DNA from: Homalodisca vitripennis
Taxonomy: Eukaryota; Arthropoda; Insecta; Hemiptera; Cicadellidae
Reading direction: 5' to 3'
DNA: 64,000 nucleotides
NCBI RefSeq assembly: GCF_021130785.1
Contig: NC_060210.1
Span: forward strand, 188,550,501-188,614,500
Part shown: positions 10,750-21,658 of the stretch, piece by piece
Layout: every line of letters starts with the position of its first letter
Numbering within the stretch: position 1 is the stretch's first letter
Program-made: the position numbers and the translations under genes
The notes under the pieces: generated by a model
The model's database searches: none
What the model saw: the letters and a program-made list of their open reading frames with translations, nothing else
Told to the model about the DNA's origin: nothing

Positions 10750-10846
10750 CCCCCCCCCCCCCCCACCCCCCCCCCCCCCCACCCCCCCCCCCCCCCACCC
10801 CCCCCCCCCCCCACCCCCCCCCCCCCCCACCCCCCCCCCCCCCCAC
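10750..10846. repeat. Perfect 16-bp C15-A tandem repeat
   Basis: Six single A residues interrupt an otherwise pure C tract at 10765, 10781, 10797, 10813, 10829 and 10845, exactly 16 bp apart. The opposite strand is G15-T, able in principle to form G-quadruplexes. The plus strand reads through as polyproline with histidine or threonine, which is not a gene. Confidence 0.9.
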
Positions 10847-10994
10847 CAAATGGTTTCAATATTTAGTAATTTTTAACCGTTGTGAATCTAATTTTTATGA
10901 AAAGGTAAATCCAGCATTGGCCTTAAACTTTTATATGTGGTGAAAGTAGAAGTCTCTTATCCTATCAGATCCTAATAATGTTAGTTTAAACTTA

Positions 10995-11405
10995 TCTTTA
11001 ATAATATTGAAACATCTTTCAAGTCAGCACATTGTGCACTTGAAAGATTGGGTGTAATTAGTAGAGAAATTTGAAGTCAAATTGAACCAAATATGGAGTA
11101 ACCTCTACATTTATATTACTTAAATTGCAACCGAGAATAGAATATATTTCCTTTTAATATCAACCGGTGTATCAACTAAAATATGTTCTTCTTGTCCTAA
11201 TCTATTAGGACTTCAATATTAATTTAAAATTATGCAGTCTGAAAACATTTAACGCTTTTATCAAGTATTTATACTGTAAAGATCAATACGTTTAGTGTGA
11301 ATTTATGGATCTATATTATTCTCTTGGTGAGGAAGTGCATATTGTATGCGATAGATGGCAGCACACGTGACGTAACCTACATATCTCTATTAACCAACCT
11401 AATAA
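10995..11405 (+). repeat. Upstream segment shared with 17500-17917
   Basis: Blocks such as TCAAGTCAGCACATT-G/T-TGCACTTGAAA, AAAGATCAAT and GCAGCACACGTGACGTAA occur in the same order here and before the third RNA copy. This suggests a dispersed tandem duplication of the RNA gene with its upstream DNA. The middle copy at 13714 does not share this long segment, only the last 40 bp. Confidence 0.6.
11366..11405 (+). promoter_or_regulatory. Conserved 40-bp element before RNA copy 1
   Basis: GTGACGTAACCTACATATCTCT, then AACCTAATAA, lies directly before the 178-nt RNA. A related element stands at the same distance before the copies at 13714 and 17918, although in the middle copy the sequence further upstream is unrelated. 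Position and size are like the proximal sequence element of snRNA-type genes. That reading is inference. Confidence 0.4.
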
Positions 11406-11583
11406 GGGAGGGGAGTATTACATGGTAGAAGGGCGACGACCTGCCCAAGGACTGGCCCTAGTACCATGTAATGCTCTAACCTGGGTGCGCATAACAGTTT
11501 CACTGCAGCCATTGCTGTTGGTTCTGGTAACAGTGGTGGAGGCACGGCAACTGTTTTAAGCACAGGCAGTCCCAATCCCTGCC
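11406..11583 (+). ncRNA. 178-nt structured RNA, copy 1 (unidentified family)
   Basis: One of three copies of identical length (also 13714-13891 and 17918-18095), more than 90% alike by eye. It folds by eye into a 15-bp 5' helix (11413-11427 with 11462-11476) capping a GGGC/GCCC hairpin, an 11-bp central hairpin (11509-11519 with 11529-11539) and a 5-bp 3' hairpin (GGCAG 11565-11569 with CTGCC 11579-11583). The 5' helix is supported by a compensatory change in copy 2. A possible reading frame through it carries a stop here, and the differences between copies are mostly amino-acid-changing, which argues against a protein. I could not match it to U1-U12, U3, 7SK, SRP, RNase P/MRP or telomerase RNA from memory. 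Confidence 0.6.
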
Positions 11584-12854
11584 AAGGTTGGTTAATAGAA
11601 CTTTTTAAAGTTACATTTTAATGGATCTCATATACATTTTCTTCATTACATATTTTCTGTTTGTATTTACACCACTACAATATTATCTATGCTAAGTATT
11701 AGTTAATAATCAACCCATTATATTTTGATTATTAATATGAAATCATGTTTCAGCATGCTATATTTCTTATCCTCAATGCGAGATGACACAGTACCGTAAG
11801 TATTTGGGTCATTATTTCAGGTGTAAATTTAATGCCATTCTGAAACTACAGTTTTACTCAAAGCTTAAGACTTTGACACTATTTTATGAGGTATTATAAA
11901 TAAAGCACGATTAGAGTCATTTTTTGGATTCGAGGGTTTTGTTCTGATTATTTTCAGGTGACTTCGGTCCTGCGTTGGCTTGACGTCCCCTCTTTGACAT
12001 TATCACGTAACACTTCCCCACGTGTGTTGCAAAACACGCAAAGTATGAAAGTTGGTTGTATGAAAAAAAGTGTGAAGGTGTGCGTGCGTGTAGAACTACA
12101 TTTAACTACAACAATAATTCTCCACTACACAAAATATCAAGGTAACTAAATTTATCTGCTAATATTAGACCTAAGTTTACATATTGGTTCCATGAATATA
12201 CTTAGTATTAAACCTATTTATTTAATTAACGTATATTTCTATAATTATATTGGTTTTGGGAACTCTGTGGTTTATCAAGATACACTACTACACGGTGTCT
12301 TTTTTTATTGTTACAGGGTGATGCGGCCAATGCGGCAGGAAGTCGCCCCACTTACACTAATACACACACGACACATACACTAGGTAATGTATTGTTGTAT
12401 TTAAAATATTTAAAACAATTTGGTTCAAACTGTTGTTTCAGAATGGCATACTTATATTAATTGGTTTAGTATATGTTTACATCATAATAGTTAATAATTT
12501 TAATATAACTAAAATTACTCATGACAGTAGTAATAATTTGGTAAATTATATTGTAATATAAACGTGAATCACTACCATAAATGAATCGCACAGTCTTCAC
12601 TTGAAAGCAAATTACTTGCTTGGTTTATCTTATTCCCTATTAACGTATACATGAAAGTATTGTAAAATCGCAGTGATTCAATTTGCAGGTTTTTTTCTAA
12701 TTCCTATTTTGGGATTCTCTTCAGTTTCAAATTAGGGCTCGAAAAAAGTGTTTAGTTTCTGTCTTACAATATTAGTGTATGTGTATGCGCGTTTGCAAAC
12801 TTGTTTCAAGAAATCATGGGGACCCGGAAAGTTAAATCACAATAGAAAGTATTG

Positions 12855-12907
<53 letters not shown>

Positions 12908-13675
12908 CCATGCACACTATCAGATTAATCGTATTCTTAGAACAATCTAGATAGCACACAATATACCACAGCAAAGCTGGCACTTTGTTTCTAATTAGGA
13001 TACTATGGTGTATGATTATGCTATGCAAATAAAGTGTTAATTTCATATAATATAAATGTTTGAACGGAATTCGGAATTTTCGCACAATTTCCAACTTACG
13101 TTTCTGTCTGCATTTTAACGAGTGCAGCACTTGAGTCTGATAGTACAAAATGTTATATCTTACTATAGGTGTATATGGTAATTATTCTAGAGCCTTAAAA
13201 CATATTAGCATAGTCAACAAAGCTGAAATTTATAAATATAAAATTACCTTAAAGCTTTATTTGTTATTACTGCATATTTTAAATTAAAACATTAAGTAGC
13301 CATTAATTTCAATAAATTTATGTAATAAACAATTATGTCTCGTCATTGGAATTTTTAAACCACAGACCATGGAATTAAACGTTTAAAATTGTACTCACCC
13401 AATGTCACTCGCGATCATAGGCTTTAGTCCAGATATGTAATTTATATTTCCAAAATATGAACGGTCACATTCTCGAAATCCTGAAGTGATTACAAAACAT
13501 AAATGGGTATATATTGGAGAAATTCTGCCGTTTAAAAATGTTCGATTAAATAACATTGTTTAAAACTCATCCAGGCTATGTGCTATTGTCAAGATGTCGA
13601 TTATAATAAATACGTGTCTATTTAATCTATCTAACTGGTAATTCCATTAAAAAGGAATAATGTTTGAAATTAATA
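11584..13675. other. Unassigned DNA between RNA copies
   Basis: Several good-looking splice acceptors occur (about 11754, 11957, 12318) with a donor-like site at about 11802, but I can assemble no convincing exon chain. A (TA)n microsatellite lies at 12857-12905. Otherwise nothing nameable. Confidence 0.35.
12857..12905. repeat. (TA)n microsatellite
   Basis: About 24 uninterrupted TA units. Confidence 0.95.
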
Positions 13676-13713
13676 GACGTGAACCGAGATTTCTAAACTA
13701 TCTAAGTTAATAT
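13676..13713 (+). promoter_or_regulatory. Conserved element before RNA copy 2
   Basis: GACGTGAACCGAGATTTCTA followed by AACTATCTAAGTTAATAT matches the blocks before copies 1 and 3 (GACGTAAACTGAGATATCYCT, AACCTAATAA) at the same distance from the RNA, while further upstream all similarity stops. Selection rather than recent duplication could explain this. Confidence 0.4.
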
Positions 13714-13891
13714 GGGAGGGGGTTATTCCATGGTAGAAGGGTGACGACCTGCCCAAGGACTGGCCCTAGTACCATGGAATGCTCTAACCTGGGTGCGCAT
13801 AACAGTTTCACTGCAGCCATTGCTGTTGGTTCTAGTAACAGTGATGAATGCACGGCTACTGTTTTAAGCACAGGCAGTTTCAATCCCTGCC
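13714..13891 (+). ncRNA. 178-nt structured RNA, copy 2, with compensatory change
   Basis: Same length and fold as copy 1. In the 5' helix (13721-13735 with 13770-13784) the pair formed by the A of ATTACATGGTA and the T of TACCATGTAAT is replaced on both sides, giving ATTCCATGGTA and TACCATGGAAT, so an A-U becomes a C-G pair. In the central hairpin a U-G pair becomes U-A. A base near the bottom of the 5' helix is mismatched. Downstream sequence is unrelated to the other copies. This is the strongest evidence that the RNA structure, not a peptide, is what is kept. Confidence 0.6.
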
Positions 13892-14045
13892 AAGTTTGGT
13901 CTTTAAAAATTAAAATTTACAAATTTAAAAATAGTATTTTGATTATAAAATGTATATCTTAAAAGACAGGTTTTACTAAACTTTTAATGTTAACATTGTT
14001 TTTAAAGTAAGTGTAGGAACAGCTAAAACTAATTATTGTATAGCT

Positions 14046-14340
14046 ATGGTGGGAAGTGTCGATTCAATTTGAATGTGAGTTTAGCTCCAGTTCACTGTCC
14101 TCTTAAGTGCAGCTCCTGAAATCCGATGCTGAAATCCTGAATTGGAGTCATGGTTGTCTGAAGGGATACAAAAATATTCGGCGACGAAAAAGCTCAACGT
14201 ACTCTTTGCATTCGTTTTTGACGAAAAAATGTAGTGCAATCCAGATGAAGAGGCATTCTCATTGTCTCATCAAGCGCTCATTTGAGTGCACTACACGTTG
14301 GAGAGGGATTATTGATTATATCTTTAAAATATTAAGTTGA
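14046..14340. mobile_element. Foldback element fragment (family FB)
   Basis: The left end contains GATTCAATTTGAATGTGAGTTTAGC and CTCCAGTTCACTGTCC, like the ends at 2829 and (inverted) 60890. It is followed by the FB interior (TTGGAGTCATGGTTGTCTGA, ACTCTTTGCATTCG, TGTAGTGCAATCCAGATG). The right arm is missing or decayed. Confidence 0.5.
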
Positions 14341-14469
14341 TTTACATTGTAAACAACTAATAAAAATGTATCAAATATGGCTACTTTCGTCCCAAAATTA
14401 CACAGAGACACCAATTTTTGCATCACAATTGTGTTATTATAAAGCTAAGGAATTTGAGTTTAGGATTCC

Positions 14470-14700
14470 TCCACACTAAGCTATAATATTTAATAATAAA
14501 TACCACGTACTATATTGCAAGGATATTAGAGCTAGTATACTAATATATAATAATAAATACTATTATATTGCAGGGATATTAGAGCTAGTATGCTAATATT
14601 TAATAATAAATACTATTATATTGCAGGGATATTAGAGCTAGTATACTAATATTTAATAATAAATACTATTATTTGCAGGAATATTAGAGATAGTGTACAG
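14470..14700. repeat. 53-bp tandem repeat, about 4 copies
   Basis: Units starting GGATATTAGAGCTAGTAT begin at 14521, 14574, 14627 and about 14678. The first three spacings are exactly 53 bp; the last unit is slightly shorter. Confidence 0.85.
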
Positions 14701-17029
14701 ATAATTATATCAAATGTTCCATTCTCCGCCTTAACAGTCCTGCCAAAATGCATTTTATATTTCTATTTGAAATTGATCTGGAAGTTAGAATATATTTACA
14801 CCCTCCTATACTTTTCTGACGGAGATATAGTTATTATTTACGTATGCTACAGTTAATTTTAAGTGTTAAAAACCAAATTATCCTTAAACATATTTACTCT
14901 TTTGCCATCCTCTTTGAATTCCGCCAACAAAAGTAGCTGAGGGTCGCTTAATTTGTAGGAGGAAATTCTGTATGGATTACTATAAAACTATAGAATATAA
15001 AAATTAGTATCATCATTAAAGCTGCACTATTACTATATAGTGCAAATATTATTATTCTTATCTCCATGGGTGTACAGCTAAGGGTTTGTAAGTATTGTGA
15101 GTCGTGGGAGGAGTCTATGCGCGTGTTACGATCAAACTTCAAATTTATTCTGCTGCGGCCAAAAACAACAGTTCCCTGGAGAAATCGCTGGGTAAATGGA
15201 GATTCCGACAGGCTAAAATATATTCATCGGATGCAGTGGAATTAATTCCAGACGAAGGGACGGAGAAATTCTTACTGGACAATTGAAACATTGGTGCGCC
15301 AACACCTCTGCTTCATTGTCATATTTGGCAGTTTTATACAAATGTTTCTAATATATCACTAACTTGGAGAACATTTTTTGTACGGATATTAAGTGTAATA
15401 AATTTATATTGCATAAACTCTATCAAATAATTTTTTTCTATTAAAATATCTTTATCGTTATTTTATGTAGGGCCTATGTAATTTTCACACTTTTAACAAT
15501 TTTCTAAATTTAATATGCATATGTTTTAAAGATTTTAAGATTTTTTTCTTTATTAGTTTATGTATAGCATATTATATTTAAATGACCAAGATATTTTAAA
15601 CTGATGATGTATTCTATACTCTTATATATTTATTTAATTTAATTTTATGTAATTATCCTAAAATGAGATTTTGGCATTCGTTGCATACTAATTTGTTCAA
15701 CCTAATATTTTGAAATTTTAATTTTTAATTGTGATTTATGAATTACGTTTACTTTTTATTGTAACCCGAGTCTATTAGAAGTTTTGAATTTTAAGTTAAA
15801 TTATGCCTTGTTGTCCTGATTGAGAAAATATTTACTCATACGTAGACTTAAGAAGTTACCAGTCTAAGTGTCCCTTCCGACTTTAATTTCCCTTCTAGTT
15901 TATTGTAATTTGATGCTACAGTTGAGTTGCCCTGATCAAGAAAAAATACAAAAATATTGGATATCAAGGCTTACTTCTATCAAAAAGCATCCAACACCGA
16001 CCCTTATAATCTACTTTCCCTGTCTCAGATGTTTCGAGTGCCATCGTTGGGGTTTTTTTTTAAACGATGAAGTGATTTTATACATACTTAAATATGACTG
16101 ATAAGATACTGCAGTCAAAAAGTGTCAGTCCGACCGTTTCCATTAAACTCATTTTCCATTTAATAACGGTTCTATAAGTGTATTTGTACTATTAGACCGA
16201 CACAGAAAATATATCTATGTCTAGGTCTTAGAAACCAGCTCATATTAAAAAGCGTCCACTTCCGGTCTTCTATCGCTATAATTTATTTTGATTTGTTTAC
16301 TCATTTCAATCATATATATTCATACTTAGGCTTAAAAACTACTTCAATCAAAAACTACTTCAGTCGCTTGTATTCTGCTTCTGATATAAGGGAGAATAAT
16401 GAAAAATACTTGAAACTGTATGTTCATTTAACATCATCGTTTCAAAATAATCATTTATACGTTACCCGATTTAAATCTTGAATTTTTCGTATTGTACTTT
16501 CAGAAAGAAATTGCTTGGTGAGGTATTTTTAGTTTACTCCTCTGTTTTACTTAAGATAGACTAAAAATATCATAACCAATGTCTAGGAAGACAACTAATT
16601 TTGAATATCTTATGTATACAAATTCACAGCTTTGTTTATTATGATGGATATTATATCTGCGTATCTTAGTATTTCCATTGCATTCATGGTATAAATTCTT
16701 CATTTCTGCAATCTGTTTTAAACATTTAATAGTAATATCGTCTTTGAAATCTGTATTAGACTACTGATGATGACTGTATGTCTTAACATATTGTTATGTC
16801 TCTTAGGTGAACTTCAGCTGAAAGTGTCAATAGCTCCTTACTGGCAGTTGAATTTAGAATATGTTGCGTAAATATTACTCTTTTTTCGAATCCAAAAAAG
16901 TTCTGGGTAACATTTCGATTTTTCTCTTCCTGAATGCATTCCTCGTACTCCAAATTACATTTTGAAAACGAATTACCGAATTGATTCTAATTTATATAAG
17001 CCAGCAAGGTGTGTTAACAACAACTTTTA
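14701..17029. other. Unassigned AT-rich sequence with one candidate exon
   Basis: Apart from the candidate at 15081-15286 I see only AT-rich sequence. Confidence 0.35.
15081..15286 (+). CDS. Possible terminal coding exon, unidentified
   Basis: A GC-richer patch inside AT-rich DNA, open in one frame to a stop at 15284-15286 (…AVELIPDEGTEKFLLDN-stop). A usable splice acceptor (…GTGTACAG) ends near 15077, and an AATAAA polyadenylation signal lies at about 15397. The peptide matches nothing I recognise. It could equally be a chance frame or an old repeat. Confidence 0.2.
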
Positions 17030-17160
17030 GATGTGAATGTTGAACTTGGCTCTATTTCATCTTCCACTGACTGGTCTCCGAGAATCAAGAATCTATGTAT
17101 GTCTGTTGAAATGGAGCTAAACTCACAATTTTCATTGAATCACCTCGTCCCATCATTTAT
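17030..17160. mobile_element. Short foldback element (family FB)
   Basis: The arms GATGTGAATGTTGAACTTGG and the complement GGAGCTAAACTCACAATTTTC face each other across about 60 bp. It is a strongly shortened derivative of the element at 2822. Confidence 0.5.
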
Positions 17161-17499
17161 GTATCATTTGTAGAACTTTTTTATGTAGGGTTGTTTCTGT
17201 GTTTGACTCAGGAGCTAAAGATAGAAAATAAAGGAAAAAATGAGAAACTTTACATTGCTTTGTGCAAAGCATCTATAGAAACTGATTTTAAAATTTACTC
17301 AGGATTAAGAAGTTTTCATCCAAAGTGAAATTTATCCGCAGTCAACTTTTTATACCCGGTAAACGTATAATACTTTCTTATTAAAACATTAAACTTGTCT
17401 TGATAAAATACTAATATCGACTTATAACGCTAAAGTGAGCACCTGATGCACTTTAAGATTTTGTTACAAAATAGAACAGAGACGTAACTCGATCAAACA

Positions 17500-17917
17500 T
17501 CCAAATTGTCTATAATAATATCGATATATCTCTCAAGTCAGCACATTTTGCACTTGAAATATTTGGTTAGAATTAGAGAAGTCTTCATCAACACCTTTTA
17601 AATCATGTAATGTAGCGTCTTTATTTATATTATTTAATTGTCACCCTAGAATCAAATAAGTTTTCTTTTTGTCTCAACCTGTTAGAAATTATAAATATTA
17701 GTCTTTTTTTGTTTATATCTAATCCGTCTACTCAATAATTAAAAGTATATAATATGAATATCAAAAACACTGTTATAAAGTATTTATGCCATAAAGATCA
17801 ATGTCACAATGAGAATTTACGAAACTAAAATATGCTTTTGTGTAAATGCATATAGTCTGCGGTAGATTGCAGCACACGTGACGTAAACTGAGATATCCCT
17901 ATTCTCCAACCTAATAA
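17500..17917 (+). repeat. Upstream segment shared with 10995-11405, including the conserved element
   Basis: This segment is collinear with the upstream DNA of RNA copy 1. The last 40 bp (17878-17917: GTGACGTAAACTGAGATATC, then CCAACCTAATAA) is the best-preserved part and corresponds to the candidate promoter element. Confidence 0.6.
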
Positions 17918-18095
17918 GGGAGGGGAGTATTACATGGTAGAAGGGCGACGACCTGACCAAGGACTGGCCCTAGTACCATGTAATGCTCTAACCTGGGTGC
18001 GCATAACAGTGTCACTGCAGCCATTGCTGTTGTTTCTAGTAACAGTGGTGAATGCACGGCAACTGTTTTAAGCACAGGCAGTCCCAATCCCTGCC
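17918..18095 (+). ncRNA. 178-nt structured RNA, copy 3
   Basis: Nearly identical to copy 1, with the same 5' helix sequence (ATTACATGGTA with TACCATGTAAT). Single changes fall mostly in loops (GCCC to GACC in the inner hairpin of the 5' domain, GGTTCT to GTTTCT in the central loop). The 3' hairpin GGCAG/CTGCC is unchanged. All three copies lie on the plus strand, the same as the potassium-channel exon. Confidence 0.6.
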
Positions 18096-18544
18096 ATGGT
18101 TGGCCATTTAAGATGTTTAAAGTAAAATTTATTAAATTCTCCATTACTAATAATTTTCAGAATTTTAACTACAGTAAAATCTAAATGTTTTTTCATCATA
18201 ATCATTGATTATTAATAAACATACATCTATTGTAGGATCCACAAAACTACTTGTATACTGTTGCTTTTACTATTATAAAAAAAATATCTCGCCAAGGATG
18301 GCGTTTCATTTCAATAAAAGGGAAGTCTCTCGTCTCAGCTCTCTGTTTGAAGCAAAGTGTACTTGGCTCTTTTGAGTGTAGCCCCACTCTCTTCTGATCA
18401 AGAGAGCCAAAGGTGAACTGCTATTGCTGCTGGCTCAGGGTCTGAGGTCGGGGAGGACATTCCTGGCGATCACGAACCTCGTGAAAGTCCGAGTATTTCC
18501 CGGGCCTCGGAAAACCAGTCAGTAGGGGGGGGCAGCAAGTGTCT

Positions 18545-19260
18545 TAGAGTTGCTCACCTGAACATGAGATCATTGAATACGGGCTTTGATGAAATGTGTT
18601 CGTTGGTTGAGTGACTTTGAATTTGATGCTTTTGTGTTTCGGAAACCTGGCTTCACCCGTCTACCTCATCTGACAGCTATACCATACCAGGATATGTCAT
18701 GATCCGAAGTGATCGTCAAGATATCTTGAAAACGTGGGGAAACAAGGAGGAGGAGTTGCCCTCTATCTAAAGGAAGGAATCGCTCACGAACCACGTCATC
18801 TGTCAAGAAATCTTGATCCTGGTATTAAGTATGTTTGTGTTGTTCTAAAGGTTAAGGGTGTTAAGCTTGGATTGTGTGTAGTTTACAGGCATCCTACATT
18901 AGGTACTCTCAGTTTTGGGGAGTTTTCCATTCCTTGTTTGTTTGACCTTGCAGTCGAAGTAAATCACGTCATGTACGTTGGAGATACAAACATTGACATG
19001 CAAGCTAAGCAACTCTCATGAGACAAACTATTTGCGTCGGCTCTTGAGGGAAAATAATGTTATTCAGATCATCAAGGACCCAACCAGGGTTACAGAAAAC
19101 ACTGCTTCTTGGTGGATCATATAATTGTGGATAAGGCTGCTAATATCAAGAGAAGCGGTGTTATGGAGATGTCTCAAAAATTACAGATTTTAGAGGTGTT
19201 GCAATTTTCTGATCACAAGCTTGTTTTTTTGTCATATTGGCCTTGAAAAGGAAAAGAATA
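18545..19260 (+). pseudogene. LINE AP-endonuclease domain
   Basis: Begins LRVAHLNMRSLN (18545), the conserved N-terminal NxRSL block. Then come an SETWL block (with one frame change), GGGVALYLKEGI (from 18744), the CVVYRHP block (about 18880) and the VGDTNID block (about 18975), which is the GDFN-type catalytic motif, before frame breaks near 19020 and 19190. These are the successive motifs of the exonuclease-endonuclease-phosphatase fold used to nick target DNA. Confidence 0.75.
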
Positions 19261-19326
19261 AATCCAGAATTCATTACTTACAGTGATTTTTTCTAGGTTT
19301 GACCCTGATTTAGCAGTTACACTCGT

Positions 19327-21376
19327 ATGTCACATATTAACTGGGATGAGGCTTATTCAATTAACGATGTGGATGAGGTGGAGAAATTCATCACAAGCCA
19401 TATCAAGTCGTCTGTATATGATGAACTGGCCCCAGTAGTATGTAAACGGGTGACAAAGCAAAGAGCTCCGTGGAGAACTGACCAAATAAAGCAACTATCC
19501 AATCAAAAAAACAAGTTAAAGAAGATTTACAGTGCAAGTGGTGACCTTACAGACTGTAAAAACTATTCACATATAAGAAACAGACTGAACGGTTTGATAA
19601 GGAAGGCGAAAAAAAATTTTTTTTGCACAGAATATTTCTGAAAATACCTCTACCAAAGAGTTTTGGAATTGCCTTAAAAGAGGCAATGTTATTAATAAAG
19701 GTAAATCATCAAACATTCCATCTAACATCGAAATTGAAGAAGCTAATACATATTTTGCTGATATGGGGAACAATGAAATGGTTGATGATGAATTGTTGAG
19801 GTTTTACAAATCAAACTCTTTGAAAGAAAAATTATGACAATTTAGTTATTAGTAAGGTGTCCGAAGACCTGTAGGCTGCGACCAAATATCGATTAAAATG
19901 ATAAAAAGCAGCTAGCTTCTATGCCCTAAAAAGCATGACCCATTTAGTAAATTTGAGTTTGGCCACTCAAAGCTTCCCTACCAATTGGAAAATGAGTATT
20001 GTACACCCTTTACCGAAGGTCACACCCCATCTACTGTGCAGAATTTAAGACCAATTTCTGTTTTGCCTGCAATGTCTAAAATAATTGAAAAAAATTGTTA
20101 TCAAACAGATGAATCAGTTCATAATATCAGAAGAATATTATGCCAAAACTTCAGTCTGGTTTTCGCCAAAATCACAGCACATGTACAGCTTTGGTCAATT
20201 TGTTTGAGGGATTTATTTAGAGCTAAAGATAGAGGAAAATATAGTTTCTTTGGTTCTTTTGGATTATTCACAAGCCTTCGACTCTATAAACCATGAATTA
20301 TTGATTGCAAAATTGAATTATTATGGGTTTGATCAAGGCGTTCGAAATTGGTTGAAATCTTATCTCCAAGAAACGACTGCAGGTAACAAAATTAGGAAAT
20401 GAGTTTTCCAGCCCCATTTTCAGACTGCGAGGGCGTGCCTCAAGGTAGTTGCTTGGGCCCAATATTGTTTAACTTGTACACGTCTGATCTGCCGACGGTG
20501 TAAAACACTGCACAGCTCACCTTTACGCAGACGACTGCCAGTTGCATTTGTCCTATGATAATGAAGCAGCAAACACAGCTATCCCACAAATAAATTCTGA
20601 TCTGCTGAATATCTCTGACTGGTCTCAGAAAAATGGCCTAAAGTTAAACATAGGCAAATGTAACGTGCTTCACACAGGTCCAAAAGCTCTGATGCAGACC
20701 CTCAGTGAACGTGGTGTGAGTGTTGAGCTCGGCGGCGAGAGGTTGACAGTGAAAAATAGTGTTTAATTAAAACTCTCGGCGTTGTGCTTGACAGCAAACT
20801 CACCTTCTCTGAGCACGTAACATTTAGTGTTTCAGCGGGCTGTAGGTCGTTTAAAAGGGCTGCACAGATACCGAACACTACTGCCAGAGTGTGCCAAGAT
20901 GCAGATCATGCAGTCAATGGTCTTATCTGTATTTAACTACTGCTATCCTGCATACGGAAATAGTATTACAAAGGAGGACGCTGGCAGAATTCAAAGGCTG
21001 CAAAATTCTGCCATAAGATTTATCTTCAGCCTCAGTAAATTTGATCACGTGTCCCCTTCTCGAAAAGATGCTAATATCATCGCAATGCAGGAACGTGTGC
21101 AGAATGATGACCTGCTGCATGGTCCACAAGGCACTAACAACCGGGGAGCCCGAGTATCTCAAGCGAGAGAGACTCCTTCGTCGGGAGGATGTGTCTGAGC
21201 GGAGCACACGGCAACGTACATTGCTCCACTTCCCTAAAGTACGCCTTGAGGTTGGGCGAAAGGGTTTTGATTATTTCGGTCCGACCATGTTCAACGGCCT
21301 CCCTGTTAACCTCAAACAAATTAGATCTGTTCCTAATTTCAAACTTAAACTTAAGGAACATTTTAGCCATAGGTAG
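19327..21376 (+). pseudogene. LINE reverse transcriptase and C-terminal region
   Basis: The linker (19327-19640) includes KRVTKQRAPWRTDQIK. RT motifs follow: LRPISVLPAMSKIIEK (about 20047), a GFR-x-NHST block in another frame (20155), GRASR-x-LLGP (about 20430), and the catalytic YADD at 20524-20535, followed by SQKNGLKLNIGKCNVLHTGP (thumb region). From 20827 to 21376 the C-terminal part has LQNSAIRFIF and ends RSVPNFKLKLKEHFSHR-stop. At least five frame changes are needed, so it is a dead copy. Confidence 0.8.
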
Positions 21377-21658
21377 TTAGCCATAGGATTGTTTGTGAAT
21401 CTTTATGTTGTGTTGTGATATTTAAGTATTAATTTATTGTGTATTTGTATATTTATGTATTTGTTGACCTGAGTTGATTTGAAAAACAATTTGTAAAATT
21501 GAAATACGCTCGTGTAATAAAGGCATTTTTATTTATTTATTTAATAGATTCTTCTAAAATGTGAATAGGCTACTGCAAACCGAAATAGTTAACAATGATC
21601 TTGTAAGACGAAATTAATTAATCGTTTTACTGCTGTGATTTACAGGAATCTATCAATT

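Larger units (their letters stand above)
18300..21543 (+). mobile_element. CR1/Jockey-group LINE, near full-length ORF2, inactivated
   Basis: Reads 5' to 3' as a short 5' region (18300-18540), an AP-endonuclease domain, a reverse transcriptase with YADD, and a C-terminal region, then a 3' UTR with CGTGTAATAAAGGCA and a (TTTA)n tail ending at about 21543. Numerous frameshifts and stops mean it cannot act on its own. ORF1 is not recognisable, so the copy is probably 5' truncated. The tetranucleotide tail instead of poly(A) favours the CR1/L2 side of the group. Confidence 0.8.

Noticed and set aside
10626..10943. Polyproline open frame
   Set aside because: It is produced entirely by reading through the C15-A repeat.
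11360..11410. Telomerase RNA template (AACCTAA before the RNA)
   Set aside because: The word AACCTAA is not kept in copy 2 and lies in the candidate promoter element, so a telomere template is not supported.
11584..12400. Chain of splice-site-like signals as further exons of the channel gene
   Set aside because: No phase-compatible exon follows the phase-1 donor at 3995 (joining at 12318 gives an immediate stop) and no K2P pore motif is present.
13741..13962. 73-codon frame through RNA copy 2
   Set aside because: The same frame has a stop in copies 1 and 3, changes are not synonymous, and the base changes keep RNA pairing instead.
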